Shown here piece by piece: positions 1 to 6,791 of a stretch of DNA of 8,947 nucleotides (its first letter is position 1; every line of letters begins with the position of its first letter). Position numbers and translations under genes: made by a program. Below the pieces are notes generated by a model that ran no database searches, had not been told where the DNA came from, and saw only the letters and a list, made by a program, of their open reading frames with translations. The stretch is from Nitrososphaeraceae archaeon. Lineage in GTDB: Archaea > Thermoproteota > Nitrososphaeria > Nitrososphaerales > Nitrososphaeraceae. Where the stretch lies: positions 1 through 8,947 of the forward strand of contig JAICQW010000068.1 in NCBI GenBank assembly GCA_025937665.1. Direction: 5' to 3'.

Positions 1-488
1 GAAGAGTCGACATGTTCTGTAAGCTTTTTAGCCATTTTCTCAAAGAATACTTCCTTTTTGGTTCTAGCGCCCAATACTGTGGTAATTTTTAATTTCTTCT
101 TACTGGCATATGATGCCAATCTCAACAGTGGGACTAACCCAGTTCCACCTCCGATTATCAATATTTTCTTGTAATTTTCTTTAACGATGAATTCGTTTCC
201 ATAAGGACCACGCAAACCAATAAGATCACCTTTCTTTCTCTCAAACAACGCAGTTGAACCAATCCCAGATTTTCTGATTGTAACTGCAGCATAACCTTCT
301 TTGGAATTTATCATCACACTCATTGGAATTTCTTCAATTCTCGGGATCCATATCATCAAGAACTGACCGGGTTTAGCAGTGTAGCTCAAATCATCTTTAA
401 AAACCAGAGTTTTGACGGTCGGTGTTTCGGAAACGGTTTCCTCAATCCGGACTATTCTTCTGTTATTAATACTTGTGTGAAATTCCAA
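1..488 (-). CDS. pyrK: Dihydroorotate dehydrogenase electron-transfer subunit (PyrK), C-terminus cut off by window edge
   Basis: The gene runs off the left edge; about 162 codons are visible and the frame is open throughout. PyrK is the iron-sulfur flavoprotein that passes electrons from PyrD's FMN through FAD and a [2Fe-2S] cluster to NAD+. Visible in order are an N-terminal FAD-binding barrel with the motif IPRIEEIPMS, then GDLIGLRGPYGNEF, then the NAD(P)-binding Rossmann start KILIIGGGTGLVPLL. The Cys-rich cluster-binding tail lies beyond the window. There is no ATG: the first codon after an in-frame stop is TTG at 488, preceded by GGTGAG four bases upstream, so this start is favoured. It overlaps the end of pyrD by 23 bases, which indicates translational coupling. 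The identification rests on motifs and on pyrD being the next gene upstream. The lack of an ATG means simple ORF calling can miss this gene. Confidence 0.9.
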   Translation of the reverse strand, partial: MEFHTSINNRRIVRIEETVSETPTVKTLVFKDDLSYTAKPGQFLMIWIPRIEEIPMSVMINSKEGYAAVTIRKSGIGSTALFERKKGDLIGLRGPYGNEFIVKENYKKILIIGGGTGLVPLLRLASYASKKKLKITTVLGARTKKEVFFEKMAKKLTEHVDS

Positions 489-1398
489 TTATCTCACCAA
501 TATTTTTTAGTTGCTTCTTTTCAACATATTTTTTTAATCCTGTTGTGATTTGATTAAAAATTCTAGGTCCGCCAGATCCAAGAACACTACCTATTTGGAC
601 TGCAGATGCCCCAGCAATCATATATTCTACCACATCTTTCCAAGAAGACACACCACCGCATCCTATGACAGGTACCTCAAGTTTTTTTGAGATTTCGTAA
701 ACACATCTTATTCCAATCGGCTTTATAGCATTACCAGATAGACCTCCAATCCGGTTGCTCAAAATTGGCATCATTGTTTCAATGTCGATACTCATTGCCC
801 TTAGAGTGTTTATAGCAGTAATTATGTCTGCACCTGCATCAACAGCCACTCTCGCAAGTTCTACTACATCAATGGAGCCCACACCTACTTTTACAGATAT
901 TGGTTTATTGGTATTCATTCTAACAGTCCTTACAATCTTGGTAACCGCTTCTGGATCATCACCTACTTCCATACCCATCTTAGACACGTGAGGACAAGAA
1001 AGATTGATTTCATATCCAAGAATATTCAATGCATCAAATGCCTTTACCATTTTAGAAAATTCCTTTTCGGAGGACCCGACAAGACTGATGAAAATTGGAA
1101 TGATTTTATTGTCAGACAATTCTCTTGAAAAGGCATCTACTCCAGGGTTTGACAGCCCCACTGCATTGAGATAACTACCACCACCTAGTGGAATCACTGT
1201 GGGATTTGGATACCCCTTCATGGGTCTTACACTTATGGATTTTGTCACTATTGCCCCAATATTCTCATGATATAATCTTTCAAAGATACTTTGAGATATA
1301 CCTAGAATACCAGAAGCAAGCATAGTTGGGTTTCGAAGATGTATTTTATCTAATTTTACAGAAAGATTGTAGTTTTTATCATTAATGTTAATATCCAA
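466..1398 (-). CDS. pyrD: Dihydroorotate dehydrogenase catalytic subunit, class 1B (PyrD)
   Basis: 310 residues, the normal family length. It oxidises dihydroorotate to orotate, the fourth step of UMP synthesis, as the FMN-bearing catalytic subunit that works with PyrK. It is cytosolic. Visible features of the FMN TIM barrel: TKS (Lys53), NAVGLSNPG (79-87), INLSCPH with Cys135, which matches the catalytic-base cysteine of class 1 enzymes, SVKVGVG (Lys170), NTLRA (197-201), and the phosphate-binding GCGGVSSWKDVVEYMIAGA from 246. Cysteine as base plus an adjacent pyrK supports the NAD-dependent 1B form rather than the membrane quinone-linked class 2. The start is TTG at 1398 with no clear Shine-Dalgarno sequence, so the transcript may have a very short leader. 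The stop TAA lies inside the pyrK reading frame. Confidence 0.95.
   Translation of the reverse strand: MDININDKNYNLSVKLDKIHLRNPTMLASGILGISQSIFERLYHENIGAIVTKSISVRPMKGYPNPTVIPLGGGSYLNAVGLSNPGVDAFSRELSDNKIIPIFISLVGSSEKEFSKMVKAFDALNILGYEINLSCPHVSKMGMEVGDDPEAVTKIVRTVRMNTNKPISVKVGVGSIDVVELARVAVDAGADIITAINTLRAMSIDIETMMPILSNRIGGLSGNAIKPIGIRCVYEISKKLEVPVIGCGGVSSWKDVVEYMIAGASAVQIGSVLGSGGPRIFNQITTGLKKYVEKKQLKNIGEIIGISHKY
493..498 (-). promoter_or_regulatory. Ribosome binding site for pyrK inside the end of pyrD
   Basis: On the minus strand, GGTGAG sits four bases before the TTG at 488 and within the last codons of pyrD. It is the main reason for choosing TTG as the pyrK start and fits coupled translation of the two subunits. 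Confidence 0.5.
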
Positions 1399-1424
1399 TG
1401 ATAGATAAATAATCTGAATACTGG

Positions 1425-1438
1425 TAATTTAATCTAAA
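1425..1438 (-). promoter_or_regulatory. Possible archaeal TATA box for pyrD
   Basis: The minus strand reads TTTAGATTAAATTA, centred about 33 bases upstream of the TTG start at 1398. That would put the transcription start a few bases before the codon. The match is loose in an AT-rich region. Confidence 0.25.
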
Positions 1439-1576
1439 TTACGACTGGAGACTTGCATTCATTCTATAGAACGACTACATTTATTCAAAGTCCTATTCTG
1501 GTCTAGTAATAGTTTAACCATTTACTATAACATTGAATGCAACGGGATAAATCAATTGTTATGTACATAAAAATGG

Positions 1577-1849
1577 ATGCAAACGAGTTCCAATTCCTTG
1601 ATGATCATTTTCGCCATGACACTCAATGTAATTTTTCTTCTAATGGGTGAAACAACCGATTTTGCCACTGCTCAGCATAGCGGAAAAATGACTCTGACTT
1701 GCACTAGGGGTGGAAATTGTATTACAGTAATATGTCTAGATGACCGGCCTTGTGATACGTTGCAATTAAACTCGAAAAATAGCACAGGACTCCGTGACTT
1801 TTTAGAGAATAAAACGAAAACTTCCTTAATCCCGAATGAAATAATATAA
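1577..1849 (+). CDS. Small secreted Cys-containing protein of unknown function
   Basis: I do not recognise the family. The 90-residue product has a clear export signal: a short polar N-terminus, a hydrophobic core at about 8-23 (LMIIFAMTLNVIFLLMG), and a plausible signal-peptidase site after the A-T-A at about 30-32. The predicted mature chain is about 58 residues and carries four cysteines spaced as C-x5-C-x4-C-x5-C within the first third, followed by a polar tail. The Cys pattern suggests disulfides or a metal site in a surface or extracytoplasmic peptide. An in-frame TAA lies three codons upstream, so ATG 1577 is the earliest possible start; a later in-frame ATG at about 1601 would cut into the signal peptide. 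No Shine-Dalgarno sequence is visible. The gene stands alone between divergent neighbours, so context gives no hint of its role. Confidence 0.6.
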   Translation: MQTSSNSLMIIFAMTLNVIFLLMGETTDFATAQHSGKMTLTCTRGGNCITVICLDDRPCDTLQLNSKNSTGLRDFLENKTKTSLIPNEII

Positions 1850-2239
1850 CTTCACGCTAGCCAACTTTAAATTTTCTTGATGTAAGTGTTATTAACTATT
1901 TTTTAGTCTGGTAATTATAGTGGGTGTCAGAACTATTGGTAATCGGGGCATTTTGGACTTGTTTGATTCTAAAAAGGACTTGCAATAATTACCGTATTGG
2001 CGGCCGGAATTATATTTGGATTGTTGCTTTTCGCCGGATAGATAATTCTAATCAATTCGAGATTTATGATACCAAACAGAGGATCCATATTCCAGTAGTT
2101 CTTCCAGTCTATTTGACACCAACAATTCCCATACGTAAATTTTGACAGGATGCAATGCTCCATATTATTCGAATTTCATTTACCTTAAGGTTTTTTGTAG
2201 TGGGAAATGTTATTGATGCTATGAAAAAATTATCAGCAT
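1850..2239. other. Gene-poor stretch containing only a probable gene remnant
   Basis: No intact gene is supported here. It contains a T6 run at about 1899-1904 that could end transcription of the small secreted protein gene, and the candidate broken membrane-protein gene listed separately. The longer open frames on either strand give low-complexity, uncharacteristic translations. I see no tRNA or long repeat. Confidence 0.5.
1920..2098 (+). pseudogene. Candidate broken gene for a short single-pass membrane protein
   Basis: Starting at GTG 1920, one frame reads MGVRTIGNRGILDLFDSKKDL and then stops at TAA 1986-1988. A different frame continues from exactly that point with AIITVLAAGIIFGLLLFAG, a textbook 19-20 residue membrane segment, and then hits TAG at 2039-2041. 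Past that stop the same frame gives FMIPNRGSIFQ before TAG 2096. Joined, the pieces look like a small protein with a charged cytosolic N-terminus, one membrane helix and a short outer tail. At least one base loss near 1978-1982 and one nonsense change or second shift at about 2039 would be needed. This is an inference from frame complementarity. I do not know the parent family, and a chance hydrophobic run in AT-rich DNA is possible. Confidence 0.35.
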
Positions 2240-2617
2240 TTATCTATTACAAACCTGATATAGAATCCAATTCAAAATTCTTAATTCGCTATGTAATTTA
2301 TCAGATTGTGTTATTGAATGAGTCTGATTTATTTTCAAGATAATTTCCTTCATTCTACATTCTAAAATGTTACAAATTTGTACCTCAGGATTATTCATGT
2401 TCTTAAGGATCCATGACAATAATTCAATCCTTGCAGTGAGATCTCTTTTGTAAGTGGATTCCTCGTGTTCTCTACTTAACCACAGTTTGGATTCCTCAAG
2501 CTCTTTTTCTAGTATATGTTCGAGTTTCATATCGAATATAGCGAGTGGGAAGAATTTATCCATCCGAGTACTATAGGTAGAGGGACTCGGATTCATTTTG
2601 ATTTTATTACTTTTCAC
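2240..2617 (-). CDS. Hypothetical helical protein with an internal duplication
   Basis: 125 residues, family not recognised. After a polar, Ser/Pro-rich N-terminus (1-20), the rest is strongly charged and predicted by eye to be mostly α-helical. Two similar halves can be aligned: residues 35-71 start ILEKELEESK and end LLSWIL, and residues 84-119 start ILECRMKEII and end ILNWIL, a spacing of 48-49 residues. The duplication and the regular acidic/basic/hydrophobic pattern argue for a real gene rather than a chance frame. There is no signal peptide or membrane segment, so it is probably cytosolic. The start is GTG at 2617 or, with loss of seven residues, ATG at 2596; neither has a good Shine-Dalgarno sequence. 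It is transcribed divergently from the TatD-type gene across a 146-base intergenic region. Confidence 0.55.
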   Translation of the reverse strand: MKSNKIKMNPSPSTYSTRMDKFFPLAIFDMKLEHILEKELEESKLWLSREHEESTYKRDLTARIELLSWILKNMNNPEVQICNILECRMKEIILKINQTHSITQSDKLHSELRILNWILYQVCNR

Positions 2618-2653
2618 AATAGACTTAAGAAAGACTCGGATTTAGGTACGATT

Positions 2654-2671
2654 AAACAATAAACAATAAAC
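2654..2671. repeat. Short tandem repeat AAACAAT in the divergent intergenic region
   Basis: AAACAAT occurs twice directly in tandem and is followed by a partial copy (AAAC). It lies between the divergent starts at 2617 and 2764. It could be a regulator contact, part of a minus-strand promoter, or simple AT-rich drift. Confidence 0.4.
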
Positions 2672-2733
2672 CTCAACATATGCAATCTCATTGATTTAGC
2701 AACTGTAACGACAGGTATTCAAATACACAAGAC

Positions 2734-2744
2734 AAATATAAAAA
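2734..2744 (+). promoter_or_regulatory. TATA box for the 2764 gene cluster, probably giving a leaderless mRNA
   Basis: AAATATAAAAA is centred about 25 bases upstream of the GTG at 2764, the standard archaeal TATA-to-start-site distance. This puts the transcription start at or within a base or two of the start codon. It is the best promoter-like site in the window and lies before the first gene of the six-gene block, consistent with an operon promoter. Confidence 0.6.
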
Positions 2745-2763
2745 AGGACATGTTTCAATAAGG

Positions 2764-3582
2764 GTGAATAATTTGGGGCGCTTTTTTGATCCGCACATAC
2801 ACATGTATTCTCGAACTACCGATGATTATGAGTCAATGTCAAAAGCAGGGATAGAAGTAATTGTTCAACCTTCTTTCTGGTTGGGAAGTCCAAGGACCTC
2901 TGTGGGTACTTTTGAAGATTATTGGGAACATATGATATCCTTTGAAACTCAAAGATCAAAAGAATATGGTATCGATCATTACGTTTGTTTATCAGTGAAT
3001 CCAAAAGAATCAACTGTCAGACCTCTCGCGCTGGATGCGCTTGAAGCTATGTCAAAATACATAGATAGAGAAAGAGTTGTGGCCATAGGCGAAATAGGGT
3101 ACAACGTAATTAATGAACTAGAAGACGAATTATTTCAATTGCAACTGGACATAGCAGTGGATAAGAAGATGCTTACAATGATACACCTTCCACACGTAAA
3201 TAAGAAAGATGGGATAGAGCGAACTATATCTGTTCTCAAAAATAAGAACCTTATGGACATGACAAATAAGATCTTAATTGATCATAATACAGAGGAAACG
3301 ATAGAAAAAACTCTAGAGCTTGGATGTTGGGCAGGACTAACTGTGTATCCCATAACAAAGCTTTCCCCGTCAAGAGCTATTGATATAATTGAGAAAAATG
3401 GATTGGATAAAATCATGATTAATAGCTCGGCGGACTGGGGGGTTTCTGACCCATTGAGTGTGCCACTGGTTGCAGAAGAAATGAAAAAAAGAGGCTTTGG
3501 TATGAACGATATTGAAAAAGTAACATTTTACAATGCATTTGAATTTTTCAAGCAGTCGACCAAGTTTCAATGGAGACCATAA
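2764..3582 (+). CDS. eboB: TatD-family metal-dependent hydrolase, EboB-like
   Basis: 272 residues. It has an amidohydrolase/TatD TIM barrel with a full set of likely metal ligands: His11 and His13 in FDPHIHM, Glu110 in GEIGYN, His141 in MIHLPH, His174 in LIDHN, and Asp224 in NSSADWG. The segments SRTTDDYE, FWLGSPRTSVGTFEDYW, NPKE, GCWAGLTVYP and ADWGVSDPL are the ones I associate with the TatD-like hydrolase of ebo clusters rather than with the DNase TatD itself. The substrate is unknown. It is presumably cytosolic, as no signal peptide is seen. The start GTG 2764 is chosen because the TATA box is placed for a leaderless mRNA. It leads the plus-strand block, and the next gene begins nine bases after its stop. 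The hydrolase superfamily is certain; EboB assignment comes from motifs and from the EboC- and EboF-like genes downstream. Confidence 0.85.
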   Translation: MNNLGRFFDPHIHMYSRTTDDYESMSKAGIEVIVQPSFWLGSPRTSVGTFEDYWEHMISFETQRSKEYGIDHYVCLSVNPKESTVRPLALDALEAMSKYIDRERVVAIGEIGYNVINELEDELFQLQLDIAVDKKMLTMIHLPHVNKKDGIERTISVLKNKNLMDMTNKILIDHNTEETIEKTLELGCWAGLTVYPITKLSPSRAIDIIEKNGLDKIMINSSADWGVSDPLSVPLVAEEMKKRGFGMNDIEKVTFYNAFEFFKQSTKFQWRP

Positions 3583-3591
3583 CTAACAAAT

Positions 3592-4425
3592 ATGGAATTT
3601 GCATTTAGCACAAATGCTTTTAAGAAATATTCCTTAGTCGAAACAATAAACGTCTTGGCCGAGATAGGTTACGGAGGGATTGAAATTCTTTGTGACGTGC
3701 CGCACGCATACCCCAAAACACAAAGTAATTCTGACATTACTGAAATTAAACAATTAATATCAAAATTAAACCTTAGCATCTCCAATCTAAATGCCTTTAC
3801 ACTTTTTGCAATAGGAGACACATACCATCCATCGTGGATTGAAAATGATCTTAACTACCGTAAGTTGCGAATAGATCATACTATAGATTGTATAAAATTG
3901 GCTAGGAAACTTGGTGCCAAGAATATATCTACCGAACCTGGAGGTCCGGTCATGAATAATGAATTAACCAAAGAGAAATCGTTGAAAGTATTTGAACATG
4001 GAATTAATCAAGTATTGAAGACTGCGGAGGAAACTAACGTTTCCGTGCTTGTTGAACCTGAACCAGGCCTATTAATAGAAAATTCTGAACAATTTGTTGA
4101 CTTTATTAAAAACTTTGAAACAGAATCAATTGGATTAAATCTAGACATAGGTCATTTTTTCTGCGTGGGTGAAGATCCATCACAGGTAATACACAAACTA
4201 TCAGAGTATATTCACCATGTCCATTTAGAAGATATTTCTGTGGACAGACGACACAATCACCTCATTTTGGGCGAAGGAGCGATAGATATTGATTCGGCTC
4301 TCAGGTCGCTTAAAGATATCGGATATGATGGATTCATTACAGTAGAGCTGTATCCATATCAAGACCATCCTGTATATGCTGCTAAACAGGCAATGAAGTT
4401 TATTAAATCACTAGACTATCTTTAG
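3592..4425 (+). CDS. Sugar-phosphate isomerase/epimerase-like TIM-barrel protein in ebo-like cluster
   Basis: 277 residues, xylose-isomerase-like TIM barrel (AP endonuclease 2 superfamily). The opening FAFSTNAFKKYSLVETINVLAEIGYGGIEI is typical of these enzymes. The expected divalent-metal and substrate residues are present: Glu155 in VEPEPG, Asp185 and His188 in LDIGHFF, His211 in HVHLED, His221/His223 in RRHNHL, and Glu252 in VELYP; LGEGAIDI is also characteristic. Members isomerise or epimerise sugars, inositols or related polyols; the substrate here is unknown. It follows the TatD-type gene by nine bases, so co-transcription is likely. Its place in the cluster parallels EboE, but bacterial EboE as I recall it is about 390-400 residues, so I treat this as an analogue and not a confirmed EboE. 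The start ATG has no good Shine-Dalgarno sequence. Confidence 0.8.
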   Translation: MEFAFSTNAFKKYSLVETINVLAEIGYGGIEILCDVPHAYPKTQSNSDITEIKQLISKLNLSISNLNAFTLFAIGDTYHPSWIENDLNYRKLRIDHTIDCIKLARKLGAKNISTEPGGPVMNNELTKEKSLKVFEHGINQVLKTAEETNVSVLVEPEPGLLIENSEQFVDFIKNFETESIGLNLDIGHFFCVGEDPSQVIHKLSEYIHHVHLEDISVDRRHNHLILGEGAIDIDSALRSLKDIGYDGFITVELYPYQDHPVYAAKQAMKFIKSLDYL

Positions 4426-4506
4426 TCAGTAAATGATGTTTTCACTATTACCTTTATCAACATTCTACTATTCAAAAATTCAATTCATCCCCTGTAGAAG
4501 ATACCT

Positions 4507-5409
4507 ATGAAAAGTTCTAATTTCAAAAATTATCTACTCCTAATAAGACTCCCGAATCTATTTACTCTTCCATCAAATATCCTGTTGGGATTTATCCTTG
4601 TTTCGACGTTTACACTAACAATAACATCGATTACTCAAATTCTCGTATTAGTAACTATCTCCACACTTCTTTATTGCGTAGGTCTCGTCATTAACGATCT
4701 TTTTGATTATGAAATTGATAAAAAGGAAAGACCAAACAGACCACTTGCTTCCGGTAAAATATCAAGAAAAGTCGCTATTGTCCTTGTTATCATATTAACT
4801 ACCATTGCACTGATTTTGTCTCTACTAATTAGTGTTACTACATTTAGTATATCTGTTCTTTTATTGGCCATTATTTTCGGATATGATAAATATTTGAAGA
4901 ATACCAAGGCAGGGCCTTTTACTATTGCGGCGGCCCGTGTCACAAATGTTATTCTGGGAACAACTGCAAATATTAACAGTATTGAGAATTTTCCTCAAAA
5001 TATTCTCTTGATTTTTGTCTTGACAATAACATTTGTTTACGTGACATTGATAGGATTCTTGAGCCGATATGAGGTTAAAGGCTTTTCTAAAAATATCAAA
5101 TCCTATTTGATACCTGTAATTATTTTGGGTATTGTTTCTTCAATCATGATATTCAATTTGATAGGTTTCTTTAAATATGAATCGCTATTAGTCCTGGCAT
5201 TATTTTCATTTATAATGGCCAGAACTATTTACAGGATTCATAATAAAGATTCGACGGGGATACAACAAACTATTCAACAAATGATTTTAGCCATCATAGT
5301 CCTTGACTCCACATTTCTAACTGGCATAGCAGGATTAGACGTGGGACTTCCCGTGCTGATACTACTTGTTCCGTTGCTTATATCGGCACGGAAAATGTAC
5401 ATGACCTGA
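4507..5409 (+). CDS. eboC: UbiA-family prenyltransferase, EboC-like
   Basis: 300 residues, very hydrophobic, with about eight to nine membrane helices. UbiA enzymes move a prenyl chain from a prenyl diphosphate onto an aromatic or other polar acceptor in the membrane. The first Asp-rich motif is NDLFDYEIDKKERPNRPLASG (from Asn63; Asp64, Asp67, Asp71), which binds the Mg-diphosphate. The second is reduced to FGYDKYLKNTK (Asp127). RLPNLFTLPSN near the N-terminus and AARVTNVILGTT at about 142-153 are also family-like. The ending, LDSTFLTGIAGLDVGLPV followed by a hydrophobic helix and ARKMYMT, matches the C-terminus I recall for EboC rather than for menaquinone- or lipid-type UbiA proteins. An 81-base gap separates it from the preceding isomerase, enough for an internal promoter, though none is clear. 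The acceptor is unknown. Confidence 0.85.
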   Translation: MKSSNFKNYLLLIRLPNLFTLPSNILLGFILVSTFTLTITSITQILVLVTISTLLYCVGLVINDLFDYEIDKKERPNRPLASGKISRKVAIVLVIILTTIALILSLLISVTTFSISVLLLAIIFGYDKYLKNTKAGPFTIAAARVTNVILGTTANINSIENFPQNILLIFVLTITFVYVTLIGFLSRYEVKGFSKNIKSYLIPVIILGIVSSIMIFNLIGFFKYESLLVLALFSFIMARTIYRIHNKDSTGIQQTIQQMILAIIVLDSTFLTGIAGLDVGLPVLILLVPLLISARKMYMT

Positions 5410-5455
5410 GAAAAGAATAATTAGAATTAAATTCTTGGTAAAATCCAATAGACTA

Positions 5456-6784
5456 ATGGTTAAACACATGATCGTCATAGATATTGTGGGTTTAGAAAGT
5501 AGACATATTTCTGAAGAAACAACTCCAAATATTTTCAACATTTCACAAAATGGAGAAATAAGTGATTTACAAACAGTATTCCCTGCGGTAACATGTACCG
5601 TCCAAAGCAGTTTACTTTCAGGATCTTATCCGGAGGTTCATGGTATAATTTCTAATGGGTTATATGATAGACAACATTATTCTGTTTCATTTTGGGAACA
5701 ATCAAGTAATTTGGTTCAAGCCGATAGAATTTGGGATACTATCAAGTTGCATCAAAACTGTTCAAAGACTGCAGTTTTGTTCTGGCAAAATACGATGTAC
5801 TCAAATGCTGACCTTGTCCTTACTCCACGTCCATTACACATGGATGATAAGATGATAATGTGGTGTTATAGCAAACCACCGGGATTCTATGAAAAACTAA
5901 TTGAAAAAATTGGAAAATTTGATTTGACTTCATATTGGGGCCCTCTTGTCTCCAAAAAATCCAGCGAATGGATAGAAATGACTACTGAATATGTATTAGA
6001 AAATGAAAAACCTAACTTCTTATTTACATATATTCCCCACCTAGACTATTCATTCCAAAGGAATGGAACATCGTATAAGGAACTAAAGGATGATCTAAGA
6101 TTTGTTGATGAGCTGGTTGGTAAACTAATCAAGAAGGTATCAGATTTAGGAATGTTAGAAGATACACAATTCATCATATTTTCGGAGTATGGATTCACAG
6201 ATGTTAACTCTGACATTCCATTAAATTCTATACTCAGAGAAAATGAGCTAGTTGCAGTTAGAGAAATTGAAGGGCTGGAATATCTAGACCTCGAATACAG
6301 TAAAGCATTTGCGATGGTAGATCATCAAGTGGCGCATATTTATGTCAAGGAGAATTATGCAGGTCAAGTAAGAAAAATTTTAGATGGGATAAAGGGAATT
6401 GACATGATCCTTGACAATAATCTGAAACAACAATTTAGAGTTAATCACCCGCGGAGTGGCGATATGATAGCAGTTTCGAATAAAGATAAATGGTTTAGCT
6501 ATTATTGGTGGTTCGATCAACTCAAGGCTCCAAGTTTTTCCAGGAGGGTCGATATTCATAGAAAACCTGGTTATGATCCGGTAGAATTGTTCTTTGATCC
6601 GAATACAAGATCCATCCCATTGAATGGTAAGTTGGTCAAGGGTTCTCATGGAAGATTACCAACACAAGGCCAATCTTCCAATCCTGTGTTTGTATCGAAC
6701 ATTAGAAATATTGATGGAATAAGAGATGCCAATAATTTGAGTGTAGTTACTATTGGCCGGTATCTTAAAAACATGATATCTTGA
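5456..6784 (+). CDS. eboF: Alkaline-phosphatase-superfamily (nucleotide pyrophosphatase/phosphodiesterase-like) protein, EboF-like
   Basis: 442 residues from ATG 5456; a TTG at 5435 would add seven. The superfamily's two-metal hydrolases cleave phosphate esters. Visible elements are the first metal Asp9 in VIDIVGLE, the nucleophile region FPAVTCTVQSSLLSG (Thr46/Thr48), GYP-like SYPEVHGI, ISNGLYDR, SFWEQSS, ITPRPLH-like LTPRPLH, YIPHLDY (Asp197) and GSHGRLP (His398). Three usual ligand positions look changed: the His after DYxx is Gln201, and the Asp-His pair is Glu244-Tyr245 in FSEYGFTD. I believe such changes are typical of EboF-like proteins, suggesting altered metal use or a binding rather than a classic phosphatase role. 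There is no signal peptide, so it is probably cytosolic. Seven bases separate its stop from the next gene, consistent with an operon. Superfamily assignment is firm; chemistry is uncertain. Confidence 0.85.
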   Translation: MVKHMIVIDIVGLESRHISEETTPNIFNISQNGEISDLQTVFPAVTCTVQSSLLSGSYPEVHGIISNGLYDRQHYSVSFWEQSSNLVQADRIWDTIKLHQNCSKTAVLFWQNTMYSNADLVLTPRPLHMDDKMIMWCYSKPPGFYEKLIEKIGKFDLTSYWGPLVSKKSSEWIEMTTEYVLENEKPNFLFTYIPHLDYSFQRNGTSYKELKDDLRFVDELVGKLIKKVSDLGMLEDTQFIIFSEYGFTDVNSDIPLNSILRENELVAVREIEGLEYLDLEYSKAFAMVDHQVAHIYVKENYAGQVRKILDGIKGIDMILDNNLKQQFRVNHPRSGDMIAVSNKDKWFSYYWWFDQLKAPSFSRRVDIHRKPGYDPVELFFDPNTRSIPLNGKLVKGSHGRLPTQGQSSNPVFVSNIRNIDGIRDANNLSVVTIGRYLKNMIS

Positions 6785-6791
6785 GAAATTG

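Noticed and set aside
755..991. Plus-strand open frame opposite pyrD
   Set aside because: It is antisense to a well-conserved gene and its translation is just the complement of the pyrD barrel region, with no family features.
1493..1512. Small hairpin CTATT...AATAG
   Set aside because: A five-base AT-rich stem is too weak to call a terminator or operator.
1924..2145. 73-codon plus-strand open frame
   Set aside because: It has an uncharacteristic composition, and the neighbouring frame encodes a far better membrane helix over the same bases. Part of it (DNSNQFE region) might belong to the broken gene, but not as an intact gene.
1969..2163. 64-codon minus-strand open frame
   Set aside because: It has no recognisable motif or signal and overlaps the more convincing gene remnant on the other strand.
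2155..2343. 62-codon plus-strand open frame
   Set aside because: It overlaps the more plausible duplicated helical protein on the minus strand and shows no motifs.
3592..4425. Naming the first isomerase EboE
   Set aside because: The fold and location fit, but the length (277) is well below what I recall for EboE and I cannot run the family profile, so no symbol was given.
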